Origin: Thermomicrobium sp. CFH 73360
Lineage (GTDB): Bacteria; Chloroflexota; Chloroflexia; Thermomicrobiales; Thermomicrobiaceae
Length of the DNA: 64,000 bases
Assembly (NCBI RefSeq): GCF_023806465.1
Contig: NZ_JAMSLS010000002.1
Span: 682,001-746,000 of the forward strand
Reading direction: 5' to 3'
A model generated the notes under the pieces. That model ran no database searches and had not been told where the DNA came from. It saw nothing but the letters and a program-made list of their open reading frames with translations. Each line of letters opens with the position of its first letter. Position 1 is the stretch's first letter. Of this stretch, positions 9,719-18,687 are shown piece after piece. Both the position numbers and the translations under genes were made by a program.

Positions 9719-9747
9719 AGACTAGGAGAGTTCTGCTCACCTGTCAA
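9719..9747 (-). promoter_or_regulatory. Sigma-70-type promoter of the first E1 operon
   Basis: On the minus strand TTGACA (9747-9742) is followed after 17 nt by TAGTCT (9724-9719). The transcript would start near 9712, giving an untranslated leader of about 50 nt before the alpha-subunit ATG at 9662. Confidence 0.6.
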
Positions 9748-9749
9748 GA

Positions 9750-10680
9750 TCCGCCGCATGCGAGACCATCGCAGTGTACCGGCGTGCAACGCCACCTCTT
9801 TCTTCAGCACAGCGAGCACCATGACAGGCAGCAGCGATCACCTGACCCAAATGTGGCTCTCCGATTACACAGTCAGCAGTGCCGGTATCCGTTCGCATCG
9901 GCGGCAGACAGTTCGCCGCTCCAGGCTACATCAGCGTTCTCCACCCCCGTCACTACGTACAGGACTCCTCGGTCGCCAAACCCAAAAGAGTTCAGCAGCA
10001 TGCTCCAATCGAGAGGAAAGCGCGCCATGCTGGGCAGGTGACTCCCGTCACCTATGGGTGGGCACAAGCAGGGGATGCTCCTGGAGAATCCGTCCGAGCC
10101 GTCGCTCTCACTTTGGTCTTTTTCGAACGACGGAAGTCATGCCCAGCCCTCTTCGAACCAAGGCATGTCATGCGTTGCTCTGCGAGACAGAAGCGTTTGG
10201 CGTCACTCCCGAGCACACGAGCGAAAAGCGGTGTCGGGCAGGAACCTCCCTCTGTGTCTCAGGCCCGCTGGTCGTCGATCGAGTAGAGGCAGGAACAAGG
10301 GAATCGAGATGCTCAATGGGTCCTTCAGTGCATGGTGGGAGACTATCGCACAGGCGCACCAGGAGTCATGCGTGCGAGAGAAGAACGGCAACCGTCTCCC
10401 GAGCCGTGTAGGCCATTGCATCGCGTTGTTTAGTCAGGCAGTGAACGGCGCTCTCGGAGAATCCGCTAAAGCGCTTTACCCGGACTGGTCAAGCTCTGAG
10501 GAAGATCGAGAGGCAGCACAGAGTGAACAAGTCCTGTGCGTACCCTCCGTCGTTAGCGGCACAGAGCAGAGGTGGCTCAGAGCAGCAGGGCATCGGAGAG
10601 TTTGATGTCACCCTTCTTTTGTTCTATTGGCAACCCGGATTCCACTCCGTTTACAGGGGGTGGAGAGCGGGATTCGGCTT
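9750..10680. other. Gene-poor interval
   Basis: About 930 bp between the E1 promoter and the stop of the flavoprotein gene. Several short ORFs exist on both strands but none shows a known domain or a good ribosome binding site. The least random-looking is a minus-strand stretch, 10022-9873 (MARFPLDWSMLLNSFGFGDR at its start), with no recognised relatives. No repeat, tRNA or strong hairpin was seen. Confidence 0.5.
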
Positions 10681-12387
10681 TTAATACCCATCGCGGGAAT
10701 GCTCCCCTCCATTCTGGGTGAACGCCGCCGTCAGCTCTTGCACCGCATGCAGCATGCCAATGTAGGCGAAGGTGCAGGCTGGACCGATCGTCGAGCCTGG
10801 TCCGGGATAGGTCCGTCCCATGACTGAGGCCGTGGTGTTTCCAGCCGCATACAGCCCGGGTATCGGGTGTCCATCCTCTCGGAGAACACGCGCCCACTCA
10901 TCGGTGAGCAGTCCTCCTTTCGTCCCGAGGTCTCCAGGATAGATCGCTGTAGCGTAGAACGGCGGTCGATCCAAGGGACCCAGGTTCGGGTTAGGTCGGA
11001 CACGTGGGTCACCATAGAAGCGATCATAAGCGCTGTCTCCACGGTGAAAATCCTCATCCTTACCAGCGATCGCCATGCGATTAAAACGCTCGACCGTTCG
11101 CTGGAGCCCCACAGGATCGATGCCACAGCGCGCAGCGAGTTCGTGCAGGGTCTGGGCGCGGACAAGGAATTGCGGTCCAGTCATAGAGCGGGGGGTGACG
11201 ATCGGCGGTACAAACCCAAACGGGTAAAAACGTCGATGTTTGGAGTCGATGATCAACCAGGCAGGGATGGCCGGAACCGTGCGATGACGTTCGTACTGCC
11301 AATGGCCACAGTCGACGTAGGAAGCCGACTCGTTCATGAAGCGCTGGCCGCTGGAATCGACGATGATGCCAAAGGGGAAGGATCGCTCCCACAGGACGAA
11401 GAGCGGTCGACCGTTTGGCAGAATTGCCGTCGGTCCCCACCAGGCATCATCGAGAAGCTCAACGGCAGCACCGATGGCCTGTGCGGCACGGATCGCGTCG
11501 CCGGTATCGCTCGGCGCGGCGCTTGTCCAGTCGGTCGTGATCGGGTGTGGATGATACCGCTCCCGCATCTCCGGGTTGTGGGCGAAGCCACCAGCAGCGA
11601 GGAGCACGCCACCACGCGCTCGCACGCGCACCGTGCGGCCCTGGTGGCGGACGACGGCACCGACGACCCGGTCCCCCTCGACAAGGAGGCCCTCCAGTGG
11701 ACTCTCGAGCCAGATTGGGATACTCCGTTGGAGACACAGTTGTAACAACTGCCCGACAAGTGAGGCACCAAGTGTCAGCGGGACGCGACCACGCAGGCGA
11801 TAGGACACAAGACGCCAGAGGACGCGCGCAGCAGTCGCTGCGCCGGCCGGCGTGCGAAGAACAAGCGCGAACTTGGACGCCTCGTTGGTATAGAGGGGTA
11901 CGCTGGGAAGGTTTGGATAACGGTGGAGACGAGGCAACCATGGCCCAAGCTGCCGCCCATCGAAAATCGCTCCCTCGATTGAGCGACCAAAGGTTGAGCC
12001 ACCAGGCTTCTCTGGATAGTAGTCGGGATAGCCCAACGAAGGACGCCAGCGGAAGCCTAAGCGCTCGAGAAACTCGACCATCTGCGGTCCGTACTCGAGG
12101 AAAGCGCGCCGACGTTCCGGCGATGACGCTGGCCCGACATCGCCAATTACCTCATCCATATACCGAAGTGCCGCCTCAAACGAGTCTTGTAATCCGGCTC
12201 TTCGGCTCACCGGATTGTTGGGGATCCAGAGGCCGCCTCCGGACCAGGCAGTCGTGCCACCGACGACGTTGGTCTTCTCGATGACCAGCGGCTCGAATCC
12301 ATGCTCTTTGACAACGAGTGCACCAACAAGTCCCGCACCACCGGTCCCAACAATGAGGACATCCGTCTGGTAATCGAAATGCGGCAT
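10681..12387 (-). CDS. FAD-dependent oxidoreductase, 3-ketosteroid-delta-1-dehydrogenase/fumarate reductase-like
   Basis: 568 residues; the ATG at 12387 is preceded by GCAGGGGGTGTCGCT, so the longer in-frame start at 12465 is not favoured. The FAD-binding beta-alpha-beta is DVLIVGTGGAGLVGALVVKE, followed by VIEKTNVVGGTTAWSGGGLWIPNN, typical of KstD and related 3-oxosteroid dehydrogenases. The C-terminal part has PPFYATAIYPGDLGTKGGL and YAAGNTTASVMGRTYPGPGSTIG, the second flavin and substrate region of the same family. It probably oxidises or reduces a cyclic ketone or enone. Actual steroid use is not implied by anything nearby. It is divergently arranged with the serA fusion. Confidence 0.88.
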   Translation of the reverse strand: MPHFDYQTDVLIVGTGGAGLVGALVVKEHGFEPLVIEKTNVVGGTTAWSGGGLWIPNNPVSRRAGLQDSFEAALRYMDEVIGDVGPASSPERRRAFLEYGPQMVEFLERLGFRWRPSLGYPDYYPEKPGGSTFGRSIEGAIFDGRQLGPWLPRLHRYPNLPSVPLYTNEASKFALVLRTPAGAATAARVLWRLVSYRLRGRVPLTLGASLVGQLLQLCLQRSIPIWLESPLEGLLVEGDRVVGAVVRHQGRTVRVRARGGVLLAAGGFAHNPEMRERYHPHPITTDWTSAAPSDTGDAIRAAQAIGAAVELLDDAWWGPTAILPNGRPLFVLWERSFPFGIIVDSSGQRFMNESASYVDCGHWQYERHRTVPAIPAWLIIDSKHRRFYPFGFVPPIVTPRSMTGPQFLVRAQTLHELAARCGIDPVGLQRTVERFNRMAIAGKDEDFHRGDSAYDRFYGDPRVRPNPNLGPLDRPPFYATAIYPGDLGTKGGLLTDEWARVLREDGHPIPGLYAAGNTTASVMGRTYPGPGSTIGPACTFAYIGMLHAVQELTAAFTQNGGEHSRDGY

Positions 12388-12607
12388 AGCGACACCCCCT
12401 GCCGAAGACGAGGTCGTCGGTTGACGCGTGAAGGAGATTTTAGTACTGTGGTTCTGGTTCATCAATCAGAGGAGTTGATGACAACAAGCGCCGAGTGCTG
12501 AAAGCCCCTATTGTCGTCCAGTGCGGCAGGGTTGGGACTGCGCCATCGGAGCGACGAGGCAACTCAGCGAGCTGCACCTCTCCGTCCGAAATCTCGAAAC
12601 GTCGCTC

Positions 12608-12635
12608 TTGCCACCGTCGGCGACAGCCGTATACT
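12608..12635 (+). promoter_or_regulatory. Sigma-70-type promoter of the serA leader transcript
   Basis: TTGCCA (12608-12613), 16-nt spacer, TATACT (12630-12635). Predicted start of transcription is near 12642. This gives a leader of about 260 nt before serA, long enough to hold the upstream ORF and the pairing segments described separately. Confidence 0.65.
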
Positions 12636-12696
12636 ACAGTGAGTGTATGTGGGCGGAAACGCGCCGAGACCCGAATTGAGGGAGGTAGTGGCAACA

Positions 12697-12936
12697 ATGG
12701 ACCAATACACCACCACGCGAGCCGGGCACGTTGTCACCTTCTGCACCGCGGCGGTGGGAGTCGGTTCTGGTTCCGGTTCGGGTAGCGGTCGCGGCTCCAG
12801 TAGTCCCTCCGGTTCCGGTCGTCCCGGATCCAGTTCAGCTGGGTGGGGAACGACCGTCACGTATCCGTCGAACGTTCTGAGATGTGAACCGGAGGGGAAC
12901 AATGGAACGGCTCATACGACTCGCTCTCGATCTTGA
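12697..12936 (+). CDS. Candidate serine-sensing leader peptide (upstream ORF of serA)
   Basis: A 79-residue ORF starting ATG at 12697 with GGGAGG 11 nt upstream, ending at TGA 12934-12936, 35 nt inside the serA coding region in another frame. Codons 24-47 contain 12 Ser and 8 Gly codons out of 24. All six Ser codons (TCT, TCC, TCG, AGC, AGT, TCA) occur in this run, the first four Ser codons each being different. It has no domain and its C-terminal half is not conserved-looking. The position directly between a promoter and a serine-biosynthesis gene, and the codon content, match what is known of amino-acid-responsive leader peptides. That it is translated is inference. Confidence 0.6.
   Translation: MDQYTTTRAGHVVTFCTAAVGVGSGSGSGSGRGSSSPSGSGRPGSSSAGWGTTVTYPSNVLRCEPEGNNGTAHTTRSRS
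12804..12897 (+). promoter_or_regulatory. Anti-Shine-Dalgarno/Shine-Dalgarno pairing controlling serA start
   Basis: CCCTCCGGTTC (12805-12815) inside the Ser codon run is perfectly complementary over 11 nt to GAACCGGAGGG (12886-12896), which contains the serA ribosome binding site; one further G-U pair (12804/12897) extends it. A competing stem CTGGTTCCGG (12767-12776) with CCGGATCCAG (12824-12833), ten positions with one mismatch, flanks the same anti-SD segment. No T run follows either stem, so a translational rather than a terminator-based switch is suggested. A ribosome stalled on the Ser codons would cover the anti-SD and free serA. Confidence 0.6.
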
Positions 12937-15115
12937 TGGTGTCCTCACCGAGCATCCGGCGCCGCTCGCCCAGGCGGCCAACCGGGCACTCGGGATGCAG
13001 CTTCCAGATCACGCATTTGTGGATTCGCACGGCTGCAACGTCCCTGAGGCTGTACGGCTTTGGGTCTACGGTCCAGGTGGCCCCGCAGCGTTGCTTGATC
13101 CAGCACCAAATGCGCCGCAGCTTTTGCGGCAGCTCTTGCAGGTGCTGGGAAACGACCGCGTGACCATCATTACAGCACGGCCGGATCGCTCACAGGCCAC
13201 GACCGAAGAGTGGCTACAGCGTCATGGTTTTCCGCCATGCCGGATTGTCTTCACTGAGGACAAAGTCGCAGCCGCCCGCGAACTCGGCGTGACGCACGCG
13301 ATTGAGGATAGCCTGCGTCACGCGACGCGATACGCGGAGGCTGGTATCACCTGCTTTCTCCTCACGAGTGAGCCCGCCCCAGCTGGAGAATCGCCGTTTG
13401 TGGTGCGTGTTCCCGATCTCACCGCTGCAGTCCAGGCGATCCTCCGCCTTGCGGGTGCATCGTTGCCGGTCGTGTCCGGAGACGGAACACTTCCGCGGCG
13501 ACGGCGCATTGTAGTGAGCGATGTGATTGATCAACGGGCGCGCGAGCGGCTAGCCGCCGAGGCTGATGTGATCGAAGTGGACGGTCGGAACAAAGAAGCG
13601 CTGTACGCTGCTTTACGCGATGCCGACGCGTTGATCGTCCGCTCTGAAACCCAGGTGACACGTGAACTCCTGGCCCATGCGCCACGGCTACGAGTCGTTG
13701 CTCGGGCTGGTACCGGCGTCGACAACATCGATCTCCAGGCAGCGACTGAAGCGGGAATCTTGGTGCTCAATGCCCCGGGGGCGAATGCAGTATCGGCTGG
13801 GGAACATACCATCGCGCTTATCTTGGCCATCTCGCGGTGCCTGATCGAGGCCAATGCCACCACACACGCAGGTCGCTGGGAGCGGAAACGGTTCCGGCCG
13901 TTCGACTTAAAGGGGAAGACGGTCGGTATTGTCGGCCTCGGACGGGTCGGCTCCGTCGTTGCGCAACGACTGCGCGCCTTCGAGGTGCGGCTGCTCGGCT
14001 ATGACCCGTACGTCACCCGAGAGCGCTTTGCGCAGCTCGGCGTTGAGCCGGTGGACTACGAGACGCTGCTTGAACACAGTGATATCGTCACCTTTCACGT
14101 ACCGGCAACGCCCGAGACACGCCATATGCTGGATGCGCGAGCGATCGCACGCCTGAAGCGAGGGGTCATTGTCATCAACTGCGCCCGTGGTGAGGTCGTC
14201 GACGTTCATGCTTTGGCTGAAGCGCTCAAGAGCGGCCACGTGGCGGCGGCCGGTGTGGATGTGTTCCCAGAGGAACCGGCGCACGAAAGTCCTCTTTTCG
14301 GTCTGCCAAATGTCGTCGTCACGCCACATATTGGCGGCTCAAGCCGTGAGGCACTCCAGGCCGTAGGGGAAATCATTGCCACAACGACGCTCGCGGCGCT
14401 GCGCGGTGAGATTGTGCCGAATGCCGTGAACTTGCCAGCTGCATCGCTCCACGCGCCCGAACTTCTCCGACTGACCCAAGTCGCAGAAGCCGCTGGACAC
14501 TTGATTGCCGTCTTGCAACCGTCGCGACCTTCAACATTCGAGGTGACGGTTCATGGCCAGGTGGCACCGGATATCGCCGAGCACGTGACTGCTGTCGCGC
14601 TGGCGTCAGCGCTCCGTCGCTGGACAGTGCGCCGTGTCACGCCAGTCAATGCGCGACTCGTGGCGCAGGAGCTCCACCTCTTTGTCGACGTGCGGTTCGA
14701 TACGGGAGCCTCCACGGTGCCAGAGTTCAATTTTGAGGTGGACGGCGATCCGCCACACCATGTGATGGTGCGTTGGGATCACCGGACAGCCGGCATCATG
14801 GAGGTTGATCGCTTCTCGCTCGAACGGCCGCTCGCCGGCCACATGCTCATCACGCACCACCGAGATCGACCGGGGATTATTGGCCGCATCGGGACGATTC
14901 TTGGACGGTATGACGTGAACATTGCAGGAATGCAGGTTGGCCGGCGTCAGCGAGGCGGTGAAGCGATCATGGTGCTGAATGTTGATGACCCGATCCCTGA
15001 GGCCGCGCTGAACGAGATCCTGCAGATACCGGACGTCTGGACTGCGTATGTCGTGTCGCTGCCGGAGCCGGTCGAACCGCCTGTCATCACGCCGGCTGTT
15101 CCAGTTGATCGCTGA
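12902..15115 (+). CDS. serA: HAD-like phosphatase/nucleotidase domain fused to D-3-phosphoglycerate dehydrogenase
   Basis: 737 residues from the ATG at 12902, four nt after GGAGGGG; an in-frame GTG at 12884 would lie before that site. Residues 1-190 form a HAD domain of the NT5C-like kind: DLDGV (Asp10, Asp12), TARP (Thr91), a motif III Lys near 121 and EDS near 135-137. Residues about 201-737 are a full long-form phosphoglycerate dehydrogenase. It has the catalytic Arg in NCARGEVVD, the NAD fold VGIVGLGRVGS, PEEPA with the Glu, and the His in TPHIGGSSREA, then an intervening domain and a C-terminal ACT domain (DRPGIIGRIGTILGRYDVNIAGM) for serine feedback. It makes 3-phosphohydroxypyruvate, the first step of serine synthesis. 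The HAD part may be an accessory phosphatase; its substrate is unknown. Confidence 0.9.
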   Translation: MERLIRLALDLDGVLTEHPAPLAQAANRALGMQLPDHAFVDSHGCNVPEAVRLWVYGPGGPAALLDPAPNAPQLLRQLLQVLGNDRVTIITARPDRSQATTEEWLQRHGFPPCRIVFTEDKVAAARELGVTHAIEDSLRHATRYAEAGITCFLLTSEPAPAGESPFVVRVPDLTAAVQAILRLAGASLPVVSGDGTLPRRRRIVVSDVIDQRARERLAAEADVIEVDGRNKEALYAALRDADALIVRSETQVTRELLAHAPRLRVVARAGTGVDNIDLQAATEAGILVLNAPGANAVSAGEHTIALILAISRCLIEANATTHAGRWERKRFRPFDLKGKTVGIVGLGRVGSVVAQRLRAFEVRLLGYDPYVTRERFAQLGVEPVDYETLLEHSDIVTFHVPATPETRHMLDARAIARLKRGVIVINCARGEVVDVHALAEALKSGHVAAAGVDVFPEEPAHESPLFGLPNVVVTPHIGGSSREALQAVGEIIATTTLAALRGEIVPNAVNLPAASLHAPELLRLTQVAEAAGHLIAVLQPSRPSTFEVTVHGQVAPDIAEHVTAVALASALRRWTVRRVTPVNARLVAQELHLFVDVRFDTGASTVPEFNFEVDGDPPHHVMVRWDHRTAGIMEVDRFSLERPLAGHMLITHHRDRPGIIGRIGTILGRYDVNIAGMQVGRRQRGGEAIMVLNVDDPIPEAALNEILQIPDVWTAYVVSLPEPVEPPVITPAVPVDR

Positions 15116-15126
15116 AGGACGAAGCT

Positions 15127-16341
15127 TCACACCAGGCGTCGGTAGAGCTCAAGGGTACGCCGGGCAATGACTGCCCAACTGAACTGTTGCTCCACACGGG
15201 TGCGCCCATTCCGTCCGAGCCGGTCGCGGAGCTCCGGATCGTCGACAATTCGTTGGATCGCTTCGGCCAGTGCCCGGGCGTAGCCAAGCGGATCGATCGG
15301 CTCGCCGGTCACCGGATCGATTTCGAGGTGGACGAGGAGACCAGTCTCGCCGTCAACCACCACTTCGGGGATCCCTCCGACATCGGAGGCGACGACTGGG
15401 CACTCGCAGGCCATGGCTTCGAGGTTGATTAAACCGAACGGCTCATAAATCGATGGGCAGCAGAAGACGGTCGCGTGCGAGTAGAACTGGACGACCTCGG
15501 TGCGCGGGAGCATTTCTGGGATCCAGACAATACCCCCGCGTTGTTGACGGAGTTCAGCAACGCGGGACTCCAACGCGCGCGCCAGCTCTGGTGTATCTGG
15601 CTGTCCAGCCAGCAAGACAATCTGCACATCCGGTGCGAGGTATGGGACGGCGTCAAGCAGATGGAGAATCCCCTTCTGGCGCGTGATGCGTCCGACGAAG
15701 AGGACAGAGGGATACCTGAGATCGACGCCAGCACGCTCGAGGGCGCTGGTCTCCTCGGTCTTGCGATAAAGTTCCGTATCGATGCCGTTGTGGATGACGT
15801 GCACACGCTCGGGAGGCACAGTGAAGAAACGGAGCACGTCCGCCCGTGTCGCTGCCGACACGGCGATGATCGCATCGGCCGACTCAATTGCGACCTGCTC
15901 CATCCAAGAACTTAAACGGTAGGCCGTGCCAAGCTGCTCGGCCTTCCAAGGACGAAGCGGTTCCAACGAGTGAATGGTGAGGACGTATGGACGTTCCCAG
16001 AGGAATCGACCCCAAAGCGCTGCCAAGTCGGTGTACCAGGTATGGGCGTGGATGACGTCGGCGTCAATCGGGTCTCGTACCATGAGAAGGTTTCGGGACA
16101 GCGCGTCGAGCGCGGGCCAGTGACGCCGGTCCCCACCGCGGCGAATTTCGTCCCAACCGCCATACCCGCGTACCCGCAGATTGGGCTGCTCGACTTCTTG
16201 GGCGCCGAAACAACGCACTTCCACCACGATCTCCCGGGCGAGTTCCCGGGTCAGATACTCAACGTGGACACCAGCTCCACCGTACACATGCGGTGGATAT
16301 TCGTTCGTCAGGACAAGAACTTTCCGGACCATACTGCTCAT
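15127..16341 (-). CDS. Glycogen synthase of the corynebacterial type (GT4-fold glycosyltransferase)
   Basis: 404 residues; ATG at 16341 follows GGCAAGGGGAACGA. The opening [27 protein letters not shown], the motifs [57 protein letters not shown] (split here from one stretch), [21 protein letters not shown] and [24 protein letters not shown] are those of the actinobacterial GlgA/GlgM family (NDP-glucose to glycogen, or ADP-glucose to maltose-1-phosphate). The E-x7-E nucleotide-sugar motif is intact. It ends 11 bp from the convergent serA stop. The metal ATPase gene lies upstream and its stop is 23 bp before this start, so the two may share a transcript. Confidence 0.85.
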   Translation of the reverse strand: MSSMVRKVLVLTNEYPPHVYGGAGVHVEYLTRELAREIVVEVRCFGAQEVEQPNLRVRGYGGWDEIRRGGDRRHWPALDALSRNLLMVRDPIDADVIHAHTWYTDLAALWGRFLWERPYVLTIHSLEPLRPWKAEQLGTAYRLSSWMEQVAIESADAIIAVSAATRADVLRFFTVPPERVHVIHNGIDTELYRKTEETSALERAGVDLRYPSVLFVGRITRQKGILHLLDAVPYLAPDVQIVLLAGQPDTPELARALESRVAELRQQRGGIVWIPEMLPRTEVVQFYSHATVFCCPSIYEPFGLINLEAMACECPVVASDVGGIPEVVVDGETGLLVHLEIDPVTGEPIDPLGYARALAEAIQRIVDDPELRDRLGRNGRTRVEQQFSWAVIARRTLELYRRLV

Positions 16342-16364
16342 TCGTTCCCCTTGCCGGGATCGTA

Positions 16365-18650
16365 TCACGCCGTGGCCCCGGCAGGTACCTCACCACGTCT
16401 CAGCGCCGGAGTGCGGTAAGCCAGGAGGCGCAATCCGTTGAGCACCACAACAATCGTACTCCCCTCATGTCCGACAACTGCCAGCGGCAAGGGGACACCG
16501 CGAAGCAGAATACTCGCCACGAGCACGATAATGACGCCAAGGGCGATGGCGAGATTCTGGACAATGATCCGTCGTGCAGCGCGCGAGAGTTGCACCGCGT
16601 AGGGCAACTTCGCGAGATCGTCGCTCATCAACACCACGTCCGCTGTTTCGAGCGCGACATCCGTTCCAGCAGCCCCCATCGCAATGCCAACGTCAGCCGC
16701 TGCCAGCGCTGGGGCATCGTTGACGCCGTCCCCGACGACCGCGACGCGCAAGCCGGCCGCTTGCAGCTCACGGACGACGGCAACTTTGTCCTCTGGGAGA
16801 AGTCCAGCTCGCCACTCGTCGAGACCCACCTCGCGAGCGATCGCCCGCGCTGCGCGTTCGTTGTCACCCGTCAGCATGATCAGACGGCGCAGACCAAGCC
16901 CGCGGAGTTGGTCTATGACATCTCGAGCCACCGGACGCACGACATCGGCAATGCCGAACACCGCGAGCACACGTCCATCCACCACTGCGTAGACTGCAGT
17001 TCGGGCACGCTCGCGAAGTTCCGTCGCTGTGTCTCGCAGGCTCGGGGGGATCGACACTCCATGCTCTTCGAGCAGAAGCTCATTCCCCACGAGGACGGTC
17101 GAGCCAGCAAGCTCGGCCCGAACCCCACGACCCGGCAGGGCCGTCAGCGACTCAACGCGGTCGACGAGGGCACGGTCGAAAGCGCCGATCGCCTCCGCAT
17201 GTGCCACAACGGCGAGGCCAAGCGGGTGTTCAGAGCGATACTCCACCGGCGCGATGAGCCGCAACGCCTCAACCGGGTCAACGCCTTCGGCTGGCACAAT
17301 CTCTGTGAGGCGTGGCTTGCCAACGGTGAGCGTCCCGGTCTTGTCGAAGACAATTGCATCCACGACACCAATCGTTTCCAGCTGAAGCGCCCCCTTGAAG
17401 AGGACACCATGCCGCGCAGCGTTGGCCAGCGCTGAAAGGATCGATGCAGGTGTCGAGATCACCAAAGCACAGGGCGAAGCCGCCACCAACAGGGTCATTG
17501 CACGGTAGAAGCTGTCGGCAGGAGGAGCACCGAGTGCGACCGGCACGAGGAAGGCGATGGTCGAAGCAACGATGACGCCAACCGCGTATTTCCCTTGAAA
17601 GGCTTCAGCGAAGCGCTGGGCACGCGATTTCTGCTCTCGCGCTTCCTCGACGATACGGATGATGCGGGCAAGCGTGCTCTCGTGCACCGAGCGATCGACG
17701 CGGATGCGCAGGAGACCACTTGTGTTGAGGGTCCCGCTGAAGACGGGATCACCTGGGCGCTTGTGGACCGGTAGTGACTCGCCAGTAATGGCGGACTGAT
17801 CGACGCTAGAGTCACCCGCTACCACTGTGCCGTCGATCGGAATGCGCTCGCCCGGTTTGACAATCACTTCGTCCCCCGGTACCAACTCCTCGACCGGCAC
17901 GAACTCCTCGTGGTCCCCTCTCACAACGAGGGCGGTATCGGGACGCAATGAAAGAAGAGCTCGCACTGCGCGATGCGTCCGACCGAGTGCGTAGTGCTCC
18001 AGTGCGTTCCCAAGGGAGAAAAGGAAGAGCAAGATGCCACCTTCAGCCCACGCGTCAAGGAGAGCAGCCCCTGCCGCTGCCAAGATCATCAAAAGGTCAA
18101 TATCGACCGTGCGCTGACCCAGGGCAAGGAGCGCTCGATACGAGGCGTACGCACCTCCGGCAACATAGGCAGCTACGTAGAGCGCGATAGCCAGCCAGTG
18201 TGGCATCCCCGTCCGGTCCGCCAACCAAGCGGCCAGTAACAGCAGAGCTGTTGCCGCGGTACTCAGGAGGAGTCCGTGCTGACGCCACCACAGGACACGC
18301 TCCTCCTCTGCAGGGCTGCGCGTGTGAGCAGATGGTCTCACTGGTACGACCAGAGTCAACAAGTCCTCGGGCGATCCCACCCCATTGGCAACGTCAACCG
18401 ACTGCCGCCCATTGTCACAGCACGGACAGGGGTGTGTCCTGATTCCGTCTTGGTGTTGCCTGAGCACCTCGGCAGCGCGTACAGCAGTGGCGCGAAGTGC
18501 TTTCCTGTCTGCTGTTGGGCGGAAGCGAACCACGAGTTGGGACCGCTGAGGATCCCAGGTGACCGCCGCGATGTGTGGTTCAGAGAGGAGTTGTTGGAGG
18601 ACTGCTTCACACTGGACCGATTCACGTGACAACTGCACTTTCAACCTCAT
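16365..18650 (-). CDS. P1B-4-type heavy-metal transporting ATPase
   Basis: 761 residues from ATG 18650 (an in-frame TTG at 18680 is the alternative). The N-terminal 80 residues have an HMA-like fold without CxxC but end in a Cys cluster (HPCPCCD). Membrane helices follow, then the actuator loop (SAITGESLPVHK), the transmembrane motif SPC (AASPCALVIS), the phosphorylation site DKTGTLTVGKP, the nucleotide-domain HP (SEHPLG), GDGVNDAPALAAADVGIAMG and a late HEGST motif. SPC plus HEGST define subgroup P1B-4, known to export Co, Zn, Fe(II) or Ni depending on the species, unlike CPC-type Cu/Zn/Cd pumps. A promoter and a palindrome at the start codon suggest a metal-responsive repressor. Confidence 0.92.
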   Translation of the reverse strand: MRLKVQLSRESVQCEAVLQQLLSEPHIAAVTWDPQRSQLVVRFRPTADRKALRATAVRAAEVLRQHQDGIRTHPCPCCDNGRQSVDVANGVGSPEDLLTLVVPVRPSAHTRSPAEEERVLWWRQHGLLLSTAATALLLLAAWLADRTGMPHWLAIALYVAAYVAGGAYASYRALLALGQRTVDIDLLMILAAAGAALLDAWAEGGILLFLFSLGNALEHYALGRTHRAVRALLSLRPDTALVVRGDHEEFVPVEELVPGDEVIVKPGERIPIDGTVVAGDSSVDQSAITGESLPVHKRPGDPVFSGTLNTSGLLRIRVDRSVHESTLARIIRIVEEAREQKSRAQRFAEAFQGKYAVGVIVASTIAFLVPVALGAPPADSFYRAMTLLVAASPCALVISTPASILSALANAARHGVLFKGALQLETIGVVDAIVFDKTGTLTVGKPRLTEIVPAEGVDPVEALRLIAPVEYRSEHPLGLAVVAHAEAIGAFDRALVDRVESLTALPGRGVRAELAGSTVLVGNELLLEEHGVSIPPSLRDTATELRERARTAVYAVVDGRVLAVFGIADVVRPVARDVIDQLRGLGLRRLIMLTGDNERAARAIAREVGLDEWRAGLLPEDKVAVVRELQAAGLRVAVVGDGVNDAPALAAADVGIAMGAAGTDVALETADVVLMSDDLAKLPYAVQLSRAARRIIVQNLAIALGVIIVLVASILLRGVPLPLAVVGHEGSTIVVVLNGLRLLAYRTPALRRGEVPAGATA

Positions 18651-18662
18651 TTCGAAAATGAG
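18646..18662. promoter_or_regulatory. Palindrome overlapping the metal-ATPase start, candidate operator
   Basis: CTCATTT-CGA-AAATGAG is a perfect 7-bp inverted repeat with a 3-bp centre, overlapping the ATG (18650-18648). A second ATGAG copy follows at 18664-18668. It lies just downstream of the predicted transcription start, where Fur/Zur or ArsR-type repressors commonly bind; which family is not known. Confidence 0.45.
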
Positions 18663-18687
18663 AATGAGTCCTATTTGCAACGCGCGT

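Noticed and set aside
12495-12785. A 96-codon ORF overlapping the serA leader in another frame
   Set aside because: It starts upstream of the predicted promoter, lacks a ribosome binding site and ends inside the Ser run; likely a shadow.
12697-12901. Transcription terminator in the serA leader
   Set aside because: GC-rich stems exist but no T run follows any of them, so a terminator-based attenuator is not supported; translational control is preferred.
16293-17435. A 380-codon plus-strand ORF
   Set aside because: Antisense shadow of the metal-ATPase gene with no family features or ribosome binding site.
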